Below, in pieces: positions 28,694 to 44,435 of a stretch of 64,000 bases of DNA (position 1 is the stretch's first letter; each line of letters opens with the position of its first letter). The stretch is taken from positions 121,488,305 through 121,552,304 of the forward strand of contig CM067443.1 in NCBI GenBank assembly GCA_034508935.3, written 5' to 3'. Both the position numbers and the translations under genes were made by a program. Under the pieces are notes generated by a model. It made no database searches. It saw only the letters and a program-made list of their open reading frames with translations, and was not told the DNA's origin. This DNA comes from Berghia stephanieae. Taxonomy: Eukaryota; Mollusca; Gastropoda; Nudibranchia; Aeolidiidae.

Positions 28694-28697
<4 letters not shown>

Positions 28698-28783
<86 letters not shown>

Positions 28784-28800
28784 CGACATCATATATATAT
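28698..28800. repeat. (TA)n microsatellite
   Basis: The TA array abuts the right end of the pogo-like element and is probably the other half of the array at 26124, split by the insertion. Confidence 0.95.
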
Positions 28801-29250
28801 ATGAATATAATTATGAGTTATGTTGTTCAATTTTGCACGTTCAAAACATTTGAAAGATTTTTCTGTGACTTTTATCTGTCTTAACTTTTTTCGTCTAAAT
28901 GGTGGTCTGGGAAGAAATCTTTTGTTTGTTTGAATTAAAGTCTCTGTAAACGTTGGTTAACTGCTCGGGTTATTTTAATGTTGACCATGCTTTTACCTGT
29001 AAACCGTCCACTAAATACAAAAATAGCGGCTTGTTATGGCCCCCTGACCTCACCTTACCTGCTGTGGCGATTTCAGCTGAAGGCCATATAACATTCTCCC
29101 AACTCCGCCCCCCCCCCCCCCCCCCCCCCCCCCACATACACACACACCTTCTCTTCCGCGCGTCTATCGATCCTTGCGGGATGATACATTATCTCTGTAA
29201 GTGGAGCTCTTTTAAGTTTATTTATTATCTTAGAGTGCGAGGTTTTTGAC

Positions 29251-29333
<83 letters not shown>

Positions 29334-29735
29334 TTGAACAGGAATTCTACGCCGTTTGAATTATTCAAATTCTTATTTTACACAATAGAGAGCCGGTATA
29401 GACAACGTTTTGGGGTTCGAATAAAGAATGTTGAACAAGTTGTTTTCCTGTATGTTTTTCCAAGAGGTCTTTGAATGACGGGCGTCGCAGTACGGATCCA
29501 GACGTTGGGGTTCAAGGAAAGTTGACCGAATTATCAAAATAATAATGGCGATTCAGTGTAATCTGTTACTGCCGTTTCTTTATTACATTTGACCTATGCA
29601 CCTCGATAATGTGTTCAGGAAACACCACACATGAAAAGCAAAAGCTTTCAGTTGTTATGTTTTTTTGGGGTTTTTTTTTGTTTGGTATGCTCTGACATCA
29701 GCTTCTAGTTATTTGTTGGCTCAGGTCCAGCGCTC
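28801..29735. other. Spacer with poly-C and (AAT)n runs
   Basis: A C27 run lies at about 29107-29133 and an AAT array at 29252-29332. No gene is recognised. Confidence 0.55.
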
Positions 29736-31560
<1,825 letters not shown>

Positions 31561-31577
31561 GTGTGTAGAAAAAAATG

Positions 31578-31602
31578 TCATTATTATTATTATTATTATT
31601 GC

Positions 31603-31666
<64 letters not shown>

Positions 31667-31699
31667 TAATATTGTTATTATATTATTATTATTATATTA

Positions 31700-31757
<58 letters not shown>

Positions 31758-31773
31758 TTTTTTTTTTTATTAA

Positions 31774-31840
<67 letters not shown>
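31578..31840. repeat. (ATT)n microsatellite
   Basis: ATT array with interruptions and a T10 run near 31757, about 260 bases long. Confidence 0.95.
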
Positions 31841-31841
<1 letters not shown>

Positions 31842-32099
31842 GCGGGACGGAAACGGGAATTATCAGGCACACAATTTGATAAATTGTAAAAATGTCATTA
31901 TATGACAAAGATAGGCAGGCACTGTTTCCTTCTTCTTCTTCTTCTTCTTCGTCTTGTGGAAACCTCCAATATTGTCGAGGATCACTCCACAGTTTGTAGT
32001 GTTTTACATTTTAAACTTGCTAAAACTCTGCACATAATACTAATTTTAAAAAAAAAAAATAAATAAATAAATAAATAAAAAAAAAAAACAACAACAACA

Positions 32100-34205
32100 A
32101 AAACAAAAAAAAAACACATAGATTAAACAGTCACGTTGTGAACTCTAGCAATCGCGTGAAGGCATGTTGGCAACCGTTTTCAGCCACTTCAGCTGGGAGG
32201 CTATTCCATAGTCGGGCAGTGAAAGGGAAAAACGAATACATGTGGGCGTCTGTTTTTGATGTTGGGATGGTTACTCTTGCTGTGTGTCCCCTCGTATTTC
32301 TTGTGCCGATATCTTTGATGTCGTTTGGAAGTTTAAGGCACGAATTTTTGTAGTAGATCTTGTGGAACAATTTAAGTTTATCTATCTTTCTTCTCTTTTC
32401 CAGAGGTTCAAGGCCAATCCGTTGTGATAATTCAGACGCACTTGAGAAAGGATCGAATGTGTTTGTGATGCGTCTTGCTGTTTTTCTTTGGATGTTTTCT
32501 AAGGTGTCGATGTTTTTCTTTGTATATGGGTCCCAAATTGAGCTGCCATACTCCAAAATTGGTCTAACAATAGTTTTAAAAGCAAGGGTTTGAGTTGTGA
32601 TTGGGCATCTTTTTAAATTGCGGGTGATGTAAGCGCTTGTTTGATTTGCCTTTGAAGCCAGGTGACATATGTGGTCATTCCATTTGAGGTTTTTAGCAAA
32701 CTCAATGCCAAGGTATTTTGCTGTCTTTACATGTTCCAGGTTTTGACCATGAAGTTGGTATTCAAATGTAATAGGTGCTTTCTTATTTGAGATGGTTAGA
32801 ACATTGCACTTTGATACGTTAAATTCCATTTGATTTATTGTTTCCCATTCTTGTAATTTAGCTAGATCGTCATTTAGTGTTTTGCAGTCGTCTGTTGTTC
32901 TTATCTGATTATATAATGCTGTGTCGTCAGCAAAGAGGCGCACTTTTGACCTTATACCTCGTGGAAGATCATTTATGTACACTAAAAATAGGACGGGCCC
33001 AAGGACTGAGCTCTGAGGTACGCCCGATGTCACCATCCCGATAGTGGAAGTCTCGCCGTCGACAAGAACTTGTTGGGTGCGATTGTCCAGATTAGTTGCA
33101 ATCCATTGTAAGGTTTTGTTCCTGATACCAACGTCATACAATTTCTGGATTAACCGATGGTGAGGAACCTTGTCGAAGGCCTTGGCAAAGTCCAGTAATA
33201 CTAGATCAATTTGACCACCTTTATCAATAGCAGCTGACAGATCATGTGTTAATGATAGAAGTTGAGTTTGACATGAGTGGTGCTTCCTAAATCCGTGCTG
33301 TTCATCACAAAAAATACTGTTAGTTTCGAGATATTCAGTTATTGAGGATCTCACTATATGCTCCAACAGTTTGCAGCAAATGCAAGTTAATGAAATTGGA
33401 CGGTAGTTTTGAGCCCTGCTTCTATCACCTTTCTTGTAGATGGGTTGGACAAGAGCGTGCTTCCAAACAATTGGTATGTCTCCCGTTTCAAGAGAGAGTT
33501 TGAACAAATGTGTGAGGGCAGGTGCAAATTTGTTACTCAATATCTTTAAGAGACGGGATGGTATTTTGTCTGGGCCACATGCTTTCTTTGGATCTAGAGT
33601 GGCGAGGAGTTTGGAAACGCCCTCTACTGTCACATTGATTTCGGCCATAGTGTTGGAATCGTTTTCTTCGCCTTGTAGTTGTTGAGTGGTAATTTTGGTA
33701 TGAGCTTTTGAAGCAAAAACAGAGCAGAATTGGTTATTAAGTATGTCTGCTTTTTCCTTTGCATCAGAGTATAATACACGATCATGCTCAAGGGGCGCTA
33801 TACCAACCGAATCGCACCTCCTACTTTTTATAAATTTTGAGTTTTTTGTTTGAGTCTTCACTGACAAGTTCCTTAACATGATTATGATAGGCCTTTCTAC
33901 TCTCTTTTTGTGTTTCTTTTTTCAGTCGGGCGTAATTGTACCAGTCTTACTTACTGTTGGACTTTCTCGCTCTGCTCCATGCCTTTTGTTTCCGTCTAGA
34001 TAATCGTTTGACGGTGGTGTTTATCCATGGTTGGTGAAATTTCCTTGAGCTTTTCTTCGTTGGTACATGTTTGGTCATCATTTTGTTTAGGTGGTCGTTG
34101 ATGGCAGTCCAAACATCCTCAGTGCTTTCTAGATGTTGTTTAATTATGTTTTCACTAAAAAGACGTGTTTCTGTCCGCATTTCGGCGATTCCATACGGCA
34201 TTGCA
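32100..34205 (-). mobile_element. Jockey-superfamily-like LINE, 5'-truncated
   Basis: The main frame (33879-32131) encodes a near-complete reverse transcriptase and the C-terminal region. Motifs in order are ACGPDKIPSRLL, ALVQPIYKKGDRSRAQNYRP, EQHGFRKHHSCQTQL, VLLDFAKAFDKVPHH, GVPQSSVLGPVLFLVYIND, and the active site LFADDTALY. The C-terminal ILEYGSSIWDPYTKKNIDTL and ARLWNSLPAEV close the protein. The usual Gly in GVPQG is Ser here. The upstream stretch 34201-33947 (HQPWINTTVKRLSRRKQKAW) belongs to the same element. A TAA stop (33946-33944) and a frame change near 33838 separate the two, so the copy is dead. The 3' end passes into an A- and T-rich tail at 32040-32120. The endonuclease domain is missing. 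The exact clade is uncertain. Confidence 0.88.
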
Positions 34206-35060
34206 TAATGTTATGTTTATAACTTATAAGTAACATTTTGGTCAGAAGAAGCAAAAGCGGATTTTGTAAGCTGGGAATAATTATTAGATATTTTAAAAGC
34301 TTAAACTAAACACGATTGCGTGATTACTTTCATAAAACAAATGGAAAGCAAAATACGCCAAACAATTCTATAGATAGTTCGAAGATGACGTCACTCAGGT
34401 CTTTGTTATTGTTTTTTGCCATCCGCGTTTATCTCCGAGTAATGCTCACTGAACCGTATTAACCCGACTATAAACGTTCATGGATACATACAGTTTTGTG
34501 TGTTGGTCCGTTATACTCCCGGATGGCAATGTTATGAGCTTCTTAGCCAAGCGCATACTATCTATAACGAATACAAAAAAACATATTTAATTTTAATTAT
34601 ATGGCATTCTAAGTTGCTTTAAAAAATATAATGTATCATGAAATATTTCTTAAACTTTGTGAAATACATTGGGCATGATATATCAGCAAAATGCGTTATA
34701 TAAGCGTAATGTTCATATTTATTTATTTTGGTTTATTGTGCAAGAGAGCCCGTTACGCCCGTATACTTGTTTTTCTTGCTTCTCGACCCCCGGACACTTA
34801 GGCGAACACGGCTGTATAACAGTTTGTTTGTTTTTTTCCCCATCATAACTCTTTATTTTCATATTATTATGTCGTGACTTATATTTATATTATCTGTGTG
34901 CTGAAGTCCACTAGCAATTAGACAGTATCATCAAATTCTGCTCAATGAACACGCACGGATGACATACAATGTCATGTTTATTTTAGGAGTCGCCTTTAGA
35001 CGATCATTGACATTGGTGGGGTCATAACAATGTAGTGTATCCAGCAAGACGTAAGTAAAA
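34206..35060. other. Spacer with a dispersed repeat copy
   Basis: The copy of the 24706 repeat lies at 34386-34556. The rest is AT-rich and no gene is recognised. Confidence 0.5.
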
Positions 35061-35061
35061 A

Positions 35062-35066
<5 letters not shown>

Positions 35067-35124
<58 letters not shown>

Positions 35125-35640
35125 GGGGGGGGGCACTGCTTACTCCTGGGGTTTGAGATTGGTGTTTGATACTTTACAAACCACTTGTTATATTATTATT
35201 ACTGATATGATTAGATTGCATTTACATAGCCCTATTCTTTTCTTTTTTCTATTCCCCCCCCCCCCCCCCCCCCCCCTCCGAATCGTTGCAAAACTGAGTT
35301 GTGATAGACATGCCAGAAGCAGAAACCTGCTGAAATCCGTTCTTTTGTTAATGTCCATCCGGGGGATACCTGCTAAATTATGTTTTAAATGAAGGAGAAA
35401 AAAAAAGGAAAGATAAAAGAAAAGAAAAGCAAGCAAACACGTGAATAATTTGGCGCTTGACTTGAATCACATTTGATCGTGAACTGTCTCATCGCTGAAG
35501 TCATATAAAAGTAGCCTTTGTTGTTCAATGGTAATGGTGATATGATGGCCTTGGAGTTTGAAACGTTTATTTTGATTCAACATGTACGTAAGCACGTAAT
35601 TTATGTGTTTGTTTGTGTGTGTGTGAGTGAGAGAGAGAGG

Positions 35641-35677
<37 letters not shown>

Positions 35678-36302
35678 TTAACGGCTATGCCTCATTTACA
35701 CCATTCCTGGTGGTTGGCACTCGCTCACCCTTGCTACCTGACATTCTCCAATTTGGATTCAACACGTCCATAATAATATAATATGCAATTTGCAGCAACC
35801 CTCTTCATGCTTTATTTTGTTGTGATGTAGGATCATCAGTTGATCTCGTTGGTTAGTCGCGGTCTTCGTCGTTGCCGTCATCATAGAAGAGGAAGAAGAA
35901 GAAGAAGGAGGAGGAGGAGAAGGAGGAGGAGGAGGAGGAGGAGGAGGAGGAGGAAGCGGAGGAGGAAGCGGAGACGGAGACATTGATAGGTAAGGAACAT
36001 AGTGGGCTTATCCCGTAGCCTGTTGACAACATGATTTTCTTTTTAAAATCCCAACTTGACCTACTTCTTGAGGCTGCCATTCCTGTCAGACATGCTTTCT
36101 TGACCACCGGTCGGATCAGTCAGTCTGTCTGGATTAATCCTTATTATTACAGTTTGCGTATGCCGGTCGTTTACAATCGGCGTGCATCAAGAATGACTTT
36201 TTCAATGCGTGATTTTCCATTACGCACGTCAATAAAAACTGGCTGGTTTTGCCACCGAGGAAAGCAAATCGAGATGAAATTCTTACCTAATAAATATTAT
36301 GT
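35067..36302. other. Microsatellite-rich spacer
   Basis: GA runs lie at about 35067-35121 (ending in poly-G) and 35624-35677, poly-C at 35255-35275, and a GAA/GGA-rich purine block at 35885-35975. Nothing coding is supported. The open frame at 36031-36468 crosses into the displaced LINE piece and is not a gene. Confidence 0.55.
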
Positions 36303-37602
36303 TGTGGGGAACAGGAAGTGGAAAAGTGAAACAGATTTGAAGTTGGGGGATTACTGTCTCATCTTAAAAATAATTGTCTTGAAGAAAAATTTCAGTCTGC
36401 TTATAGGCAACATCATTCGACGGAAACCGCACTTGTTAGGGTTGTTAATGATCTCCTCTCTGTTATAGACAATGGTTCATGTTCTTTGCTGAATTTGCTT
36501 GACCTATCGTCTGCTTTTGATACTATTGATCACAATCTTCTTCTCAAACGTCTTGAAATTACTTATGGCGCGTCTGGTGCAGCGCTTGATTGGTTTAGGT
36601 CATATTTGTTTAATCGTAAACAGATTATTACGGTGGATGAATATAGATCGGAGGAAATCTTTCTTGATTGTGGGGTTCCCCAGGGTTCAGTACTTGGACC
36701 CGTTCTTTTTGTTTTGTACGTTGGCCCTCTGTCTAAAATCATCAGAAGTTTTGGTCTGTCTTACCATAAATACGCTGATGATACGCAATTGTACTGCGTT
36801 TCCAATATGAGAAATTTACAAGAAGTATCAGCCAATAGTAAAAATTGTATCCAAAGTGTTAAGAAATGGATGAATGAGAACAGACTGAAACTGAATGATG
36901 ATAAGACGGAGGTGCTGTATGTGGGGAACAGGAAGTGGAAAAGTGAAACAGATTTGAAGTTGGGGGATGCCTCTATTCGATGGAGCATCAGGTTAATAAT
37001 TTGGTTAGATCTCTCTTTTTCCAACTAAAAAAGATTGCTTCCATTAGACGGTTCATATCTGAGGATGTGACCAAGCACCTGGTTGTGTCCCTCGTACTAT
37101 CGAAATTGGATTATTGTAATGCTCTGTTGTTTGGCGTTTCGCAATACAATCTGAAACGTCTTCAGATTGTCCAAAACAGCGCTGCCAGACTAGTATTTAT
37201 GAAGCGTAGGTGCGACTCTGCCGGACCTCTACTTCATGACCTGCATTGGCTGCCTGTTGAGAAAAGAATTAAATTCAAAGCTTGTGTTTTAGTGTATCGT
37301 TGTCTTGAAGGTACTGCCCCTTCCTACCTTTCAGAACTAATTGAAAGATATTCAAAACCCCGCCCCTTACGTTCGGCCAGTGATTCCACAAAACTAGTTG
37401 TCCCTCGAATTCGGAAAAATGCTGGAATGAGATCCTTTTCTCATTTCGGACCCTCTATTTGGAACGCCTTACCGCAGAGCATTCGTGAAAAAGAATCTTT
37501 GTCTATTTTTAAACGTTCGCTTAAAACATATTTGTTTCGATTTTAGTAGATGGTATGAGAAGCAAGATAGGTTTGGTTTGTGTTGTGTGTTGTGTTGTGT
37601 AT

Positions 37603-37636
<34 letters not shown>

Positions 37637-37760
37637 TTGTGTGTGTGAATGAGTATGTTTCAGCCAAAGTAATTTGTAATTTAAGCGCTTAGAGTCTGGT
37701 GTCTCGGAGTTATAGCGCTATAAAAGTTTTCAGCATTATTTATTATTATTATTATTGTGA
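36303..37760 (+). mobile_element. L2/CR1-like LINE with a displaced 48-bp segment at its 5' end
   Basis: From about 36358 the reverse transcriptase is legible: AYRQHHSTETALVRVVNDLL, LLDLSSAFDTIDHNLLL, DCGVPQGSVLGPVLFVLY and YHKYADDTQLY. A frame change with loss of some residues lies near 36970-36985. Then 36980-37546 encodes the C-terminal part (KLDYCNALLFGVSQYNLKRL, LHDLHWLPVEKRIKFKA, SIWNALPQSIREKESL). A GCGCTTAGAG...TAGCGCTATAAAAG signature ends the 3' part before an ATT tail. The segment at 36303-36350 is identical to 36920-36968 and lies out of place upstream. Confidence 0.88.
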
Positions 37761-38562
37761 TCCACCACTTCAAGCTGATGTTATGACGGGAGAGATAGTT
37801 TAGATAGATTAAGAAATTTGAGTTTAATATCAGCGTTATGAGAATCAGAAAATGTAAAAGTGTGTGTGTGGGGGGGGGGGGGGGGGGGGGGGGTTTCCGC
37901 CAAATCTAACAGACCCAGCAACCCAATTACTGCTGAGTGACTTTACGCTAGACTAGCGTCCTGAAAAAGTGGAACCAACTCCGACTGCATGGACTTAATT
38001 GCTCTGAAAGACTACGTGGCCACATTGTACCCCAAAATTTGTAAACAAAGAGCGATTGCCACCCTATTTTGCCAGATATTCTTGACTAACATTCGGGTTT
38101 GCCATAAAATTGGCAAGACGTATTTCTTTGTTAAATATAGTATTATATCAATGGGTAGCCCTATTTATACAAATTTATACGTCCATACAAAAGACAATTG
38201 GACCAATCTGTGATATAAACGATTGGATGCCGTTGATTTTTAGTGTGGGTCACTCACACAATATTGTTGGCCGAAATAAAGACGAAAAATGTTAATGTAG
38301 CAATAAGAGCATTTCTAAAGCGCTTAACGTTGATCAACTGCATAGAGCTTACACGGGGTAGGTAAAATATACTGTTTTTTAGACGATTGGTCATCCATGA
38401 GGATGATGTTCAGCCTTATTACTATTCAAAGCTATGGTCAGATGTTATGGAGTTCTTAGATTCGTGGACGCTCCCTTTTTGATGTAAAACATCGTTGGTT
38501 TTAAGTAAATTTGAAGGAAAAGATTTCTAAATCGTCTAAAACCTCTCTCTCTCTCTCTCTCT

Positions 38563-38637
<75 letters not shown>

Positions 38638-38890
38638 CTCCTCCCTTCCCCACTTTGTTAAAATGATATAATGTTATCATAGCTACATGCAGGGTTGTCG
38701 GCTCAGTAGGACAATGTACTTGTCACAAACGCAAGAGCTGTTGAGCGTCGTCAGCGACTGGATGAGTGCTCTTACTCAAGTGTTTTGTTCTTTTGAGAAA
38801 CTAGATATTTGAAAATCAGACTTTGAATATTCCACAGTTTACCAAAATAACTTATCCCATTAAGAAATTAAGTAGCAGGCACCAGTGTAA
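37761..38890. other. Spacer with poly-G, SINE tail fragment and (CT)n
   Basis: A G22 run lies at about 37870-37892. A minus-strand SINE tail follows at 37893-37965 (complement of ACTCAGCAGTAATTGGG). A CT array with CC interruptions lies at 38545-38645. No gene is recognised. Confidence 0.55.
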
Positions 38891-39103
38891 GATAAAGAGC
38901 TGAACAAGTGTGTATGAAAGGTGTCAGACAAAGCAAAAAAGAAAAAAAAAAAAACCCCATCCCATCTGACCGGTAATCAGAAGGTCTGAGGTTCGATCCT
39001 CTGTCGAGGTCGACTGATTTTTGGGACGGTTTTTTTTTTTTCTTGTATTTTTCTTTCTTGCTTTGTCTGGCACCTCTCGTACACACTTGTTCAGTTCTTT
39101 ATC
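38891..39103. repeat. Fold-back SINE-like element
   Basis: Inverted arms (38891-38936 and 39058-39103) match at about 41 of 45 positions (GATAAAGAGCTGAACAAGTG, then CAGACAAAGCA). They enclose a tRNA-like core with a perfect B box GGTTCGATCC at 38990. The arm layout resembles the arm of the tandem SINE units at 13136-15809, including a GCAGGCAC just upstream at 38876. Confidence 0.7.
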
Positions 39104-41423
<2,320 letters not shown>

Positions 41424-41523
41424 GTTGGAGCCGGTGATACAGATCGTCGACGGGGATGTAGACCTGTCTACTATTAGTTACAAAACTTGGGAATCAATTT
41501 CAGAGCTCCACGAGCATCTCTAA
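41424..41523 (+). CDS. Possible terminal exon of an unidentified host gene
   Basis: After a plausible acceptor (ggttttgcag) a 100-base stretch encodes LEPVIQIVDGDVDLSTISYK, then TWESISELHEHL and a stop. The base composition and residue mix look coding compared with the surrounding AT-rich spacer. I cannot name a family and no upstream exon was found. It could equally be a chance open frame. Confidence 0.28.
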
Positions 41524-41731
41524 ATCTTTAAAACCTACCGGAGATGAAAGTTGATGCCATGCTACATTATTTTAATGATTTTGAAGTGTTATTTAATCTT
41601 TGTGAGGGTTTAATTTTAAGGGTAATTATAGCGATTTATTTTGTTTTTCCGTAAAATTACACATTTTAAAGATTTTAAACAGGCAGAACTGGGTATGCCT
41701 TTAGAAAAGCATTTTGCATTAAGTTTTCTTT

Positions 41732-41815
41732 GTCCACCCAGCAGTGATTGGGTAGTCTGGTCTCGAACATCTAGTAGAATGTACTTTGCGGTAGACTAGT
41801 AGTGTTTTATCCAAA
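41732..41815 (+). repeat. SINE tail fragment
   Basis: GTCCACCCAGCAGTGATTGG and TACTTTGCGGTAGACTA match the tail of the SINE at 5697-5890. No box A/B head is present. Confidence 0.55.
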
Positions 41816-42345
41816 GGGTAAGAATCAACTGTTATGGTCCTCTCCTTTTTGACAGTACAGAGATCGGTATAAACTGCGGCTCCATGGGTCAAATACAAAA
41901 CTATGAGACGGGTTAGTATTAATAGATCCCCCCCCCCCCCAACCACCACCAAAAAAAAAACAAAAAAAAAAAAACGAAAAAATGGTAAGTACAAAGACAC
42001 CCCATTGACAGCATTCATTAAGATAAGACACAATGCCAATAGAATATGACAAGGATAACTAACATCAGATATTTGTGAGAATGAGTTGCAAGTTACATTT
42101 ATGAAGTTTAGAAACTGTCTTGACTCACTATCTAGAAGTCTTTTAAGACTTCTAAAGCGAATGTAATGACAGCAATATTACAGTACCCATAATGTATTCG
42201 CACTTTATTGAATCGCATTGTCTGATATTACGTGAGGCTGAAATCGAACCCCGGCAGAAATTGTTTTAAATAATATCGATTAATGAGAATTTGCCATACA
42301 ATGTCAAAATACATTATTTTAATTTTAAAAATTGGCCAGGAAACG
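41816..42345. other. Spacer
   Basis: A C12 run lies near 41929-41940, followed by A-rich sequence to 41980. No gene is recognised. Confidence 0.5.
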
Positions 42346-42584
42346 TATAGGGAATGAGATTAGCGGAAGAGTAGCGTCCCTTGATTGGACGTCACCTTAC
42401 AGTGAGAACGTCAATTTGGTTTTGAAGTGTCTCAAGCCGCTTTCACCGGAAGCGAGGACGAGAGACGCATGCGTACAACCAACATGACGTTCTCTCTCTA
42501 ATAACTTTTCCGCCGGTGACGTCACAGACTATGGGTGACGTCCAATCAAGGGACGCTACTCTTCCGCTAATCTCATTCCCTATA
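42346..42584. mobile_element. Short MITE with near-perfect 51-base inverted arms
   Basis: The 239-bp segment begins TATAGGGAATGAGATTAGCG and ends with the exact complement. The arms match along their whole visible length, through AGAGTAGCGTCCCTTGATTG and GACGTCACC. The interior is comparatively GC-rich with GACGTCAC motifs and no coding capacity. Near-perfect arms suggest recent insertion. Superfamily uncertain. Confidence 0.82.
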
Positions 42585-42939
42585 TTTAATTGTCGATCGA
42601 TTTAAGATGAAGCCCGAACTTGTCAAAAGTCCCAAACCCGAAACTTCTTACAGAAGTTTGATAATTTTTGACAGTTTTGTCAAGTTGAAGCCAATGTTAA
42701 TCTTACTCCACATTTGGATAAAAAATGAATTTTGTTCAAAACGATAAAAAGAAAAGTGTTGTTTAAGTACTTGTAGTAAAATCCATTCAATGGTTCTGTC
42801 GGTCTCTTCATCAGCCCATAGCTTTTAAAGCGTCGGTGAACTCTCCAGCCTTGTTATGTTTCTAATTTCCCTTCTCTGCGTGGGATGTATATTATGACTC
42901 GCTTCTTGTTCTGTTATGTGATTTGATTTCCTTCCTTTC

Positions 42940-43008
<69 letters not shown>

Positions 43009-43051
43009 AAACATTTATATCGAATTCCTTTATTATCTTTTGCTATCTTTT

Positions 43052-43116
<65 letters not shown>

Positions 43117-43287
43117 TTTTGTTTTGTTTTGTTTTTTTGTTTGTTTTTCTTTTGTTTTTTAATTAATCTATATCTGAGCCTCGTGAGTTTTAGGTGCTTG
43201 GTCTTTCATAGTTTTATCTCATACGTTCTGTATATTGAGAAGTATTTTTTTTAAACTGCATTTATGGCTCTTTGCTAGCTACTCTTT
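42585..43287. other. Spacer with (GT)n and (CT)n arrays
   Basis: GT array at about 42941-43006 and CT array at 43055-43112. No gene is recognised. Confidence 0.6.
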
Positions 43288-43424
43288 TTAATCACTGTCT
43301 TCCTGCTGTGACTTGCCCCCTATGAAATAAAGATTGTTGGTCTCCAGGCCAGAGGGCGATTGAATTTGATGTTCGGTGTTCAGGGCACACCACAAGAGAA
43401 GGATAATTTCATTATCATCTGTGA
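43288..43424 (-). CDS. Possible terminal exon of an unidentified host gene
   Basis: Read on the minus strand after a good acceptor (cttactatttcag), 137 bases encode TDDNEIILLLWCALNTEHQI, then QSPSGLETNNLYFIGGKSQQ and EDSD followed by a stop. The composition is more coding-like than its surroundings. No family is recognised and no upstream exon was found. Confidence 0.3.
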
Positions 43425-43557
43425 CTGAAATAGTAAGTAGTTGAATTGACGTAAGCATTAACGATGTTGTCATTGGATGGCAAGATGCTTAGCTGAAACG
43501 GTAATGACGTTTTACGTGCTTGCTTGTTGGACAGGAATAGACAGTGGAAATGATGTC

Positions 43558-43726
43558 AGTTCGATGACCTCAAGTTTGTGTATGCGTGTGTGTGTGTGTG
43601 TGTGTGTATGTGTGTGTGTGTGTGCATCATATGCGTGAGCGCACCAAAATAACGAGATATTAAATTGCTGTTTACTTGATTGATTGTAAAGATGATAAAT
43701 ACATATGGTGACCTCAAGTTTGTGTA

Positions 43727-43765
<39 letters not shown>

Positions 43766-43850
43766 ATCATATGCGTGAGCGCACCAAAAAAACGAGATAT
43801 TAAATTGCTGTTTACTTGATTGTAAAAATGATAAATACATATGGTACGTA
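43558..43850. repeat. Tandem duplication of about 150 bp carrying a (GT)n run
   Basis: Two copies (about 43563-43709 and 43708-43845) share GACCTCAAGTTTGTGTATGC, a GT run, CATCATATGCGTGAGCGCAC and ATTAAATTGCTGTTTACTTG. They differ in GT length and a four-base GATT duplication. Confidence 0.85.
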
Positions 43851-44120
43851 CATAATTCTTGTTGGTTTTGCAGCATTTGATGATGAGGTCCTTTAGTGAA
43901 CTAATGTAATACCTTTGTCGTAAGCTAAGACAGGAGGATTTGTAGCCCACTTTCACAGTTTGTCTTGTTTCATGAATGGAAATAGAATTATTAAATAGTT
44001 GTTTGGTTTACATTCCCTTTTATTCTCCTACGTTTCTTGATCCTATCTTTTTCCACCCCCCCCCCCCCCCCCCCCCCCCCCCTCCCTCTCTCTCTCTCTC
44101 TCTCTCTCCCTAGATATATG
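43851..44120. other. Spacer with poly-C and (CT)n
   Basis: A C26 run at about 44056-44081 leads into a CT run. No gene is recognised. Confidence 0.55.
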
Positions 44121-44197
44121 TATATCGATGGCCCGTTGATAAAACCTCTGAAGTAGCCTCTTTGCGATACTATACTTCAGAGGTTAGATCAACGGGC

Positions 44198-44207
<10 letters not shown>
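44121..44207. other. 87-base near-perfect hairpin
   Basis: Arms 44121-44155 and 44173-44207 are complementary at 33 of 35 positions (TATCGATGGCCCGTTGAT and CCTCTGAAGTA on the left), around a 17-base loop. It could be a miniature fold-back element or an RNA hairpin of pre-miRNA size. The right arm runs into a TA microsatellite. The two central mismatches form a single small internal loop. Confidence 0.7.
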
Positions 44208-44286
<79 letters not shown>

Positions 44287-44372
44287 TCATCTATGTGTAA
44301 TCCATCTATCTACCTATCAATCATCTTTCTATCTCCCTACACACATATCATATCTATCTATCTATCTATCTC

Positions 44373-44423
<51 letters not shown>

Positions 44424-44435
44424 CTCTATCTAACT
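44204..44435. repeat. (TA)n and (TATC)n microsatellites
   Basis: A TA array (44204-44283) is followed by a TATC array at about 44352-44435 with a few CTCT variants. Confidence 0.95.

Larger units (their letters stand above)
26233..28697 (+). mobile_element. pogo-like DNA transposon inserted in a TA microsatellite
   Basis: The ends are inverted repeats, AGAGTAGATTCGGG at 26233 and its complement CCTGAATCTACTCT ending at 28697, each next to TA repeats. The motif GTCCGGTTTGACC or close variants recurs in both orientations near the two ends (about 26244, 26575, 26607, 26643, 28425, 28446, 28475, 28561 and 28673), as expected of transposase-binding sites. A transposase gene with one intron lies inside, followed by AATAAA at 28120. 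The catalytic core is incomplete, so this copy is probably not autonomous. Confidence 0.82.

Noticed and set aside
36031-36468. 145-residue open frame before the LINE
   Set aside because: Its second half is the displaced LINE segment read out of frame, and its first half has no recognisable content.
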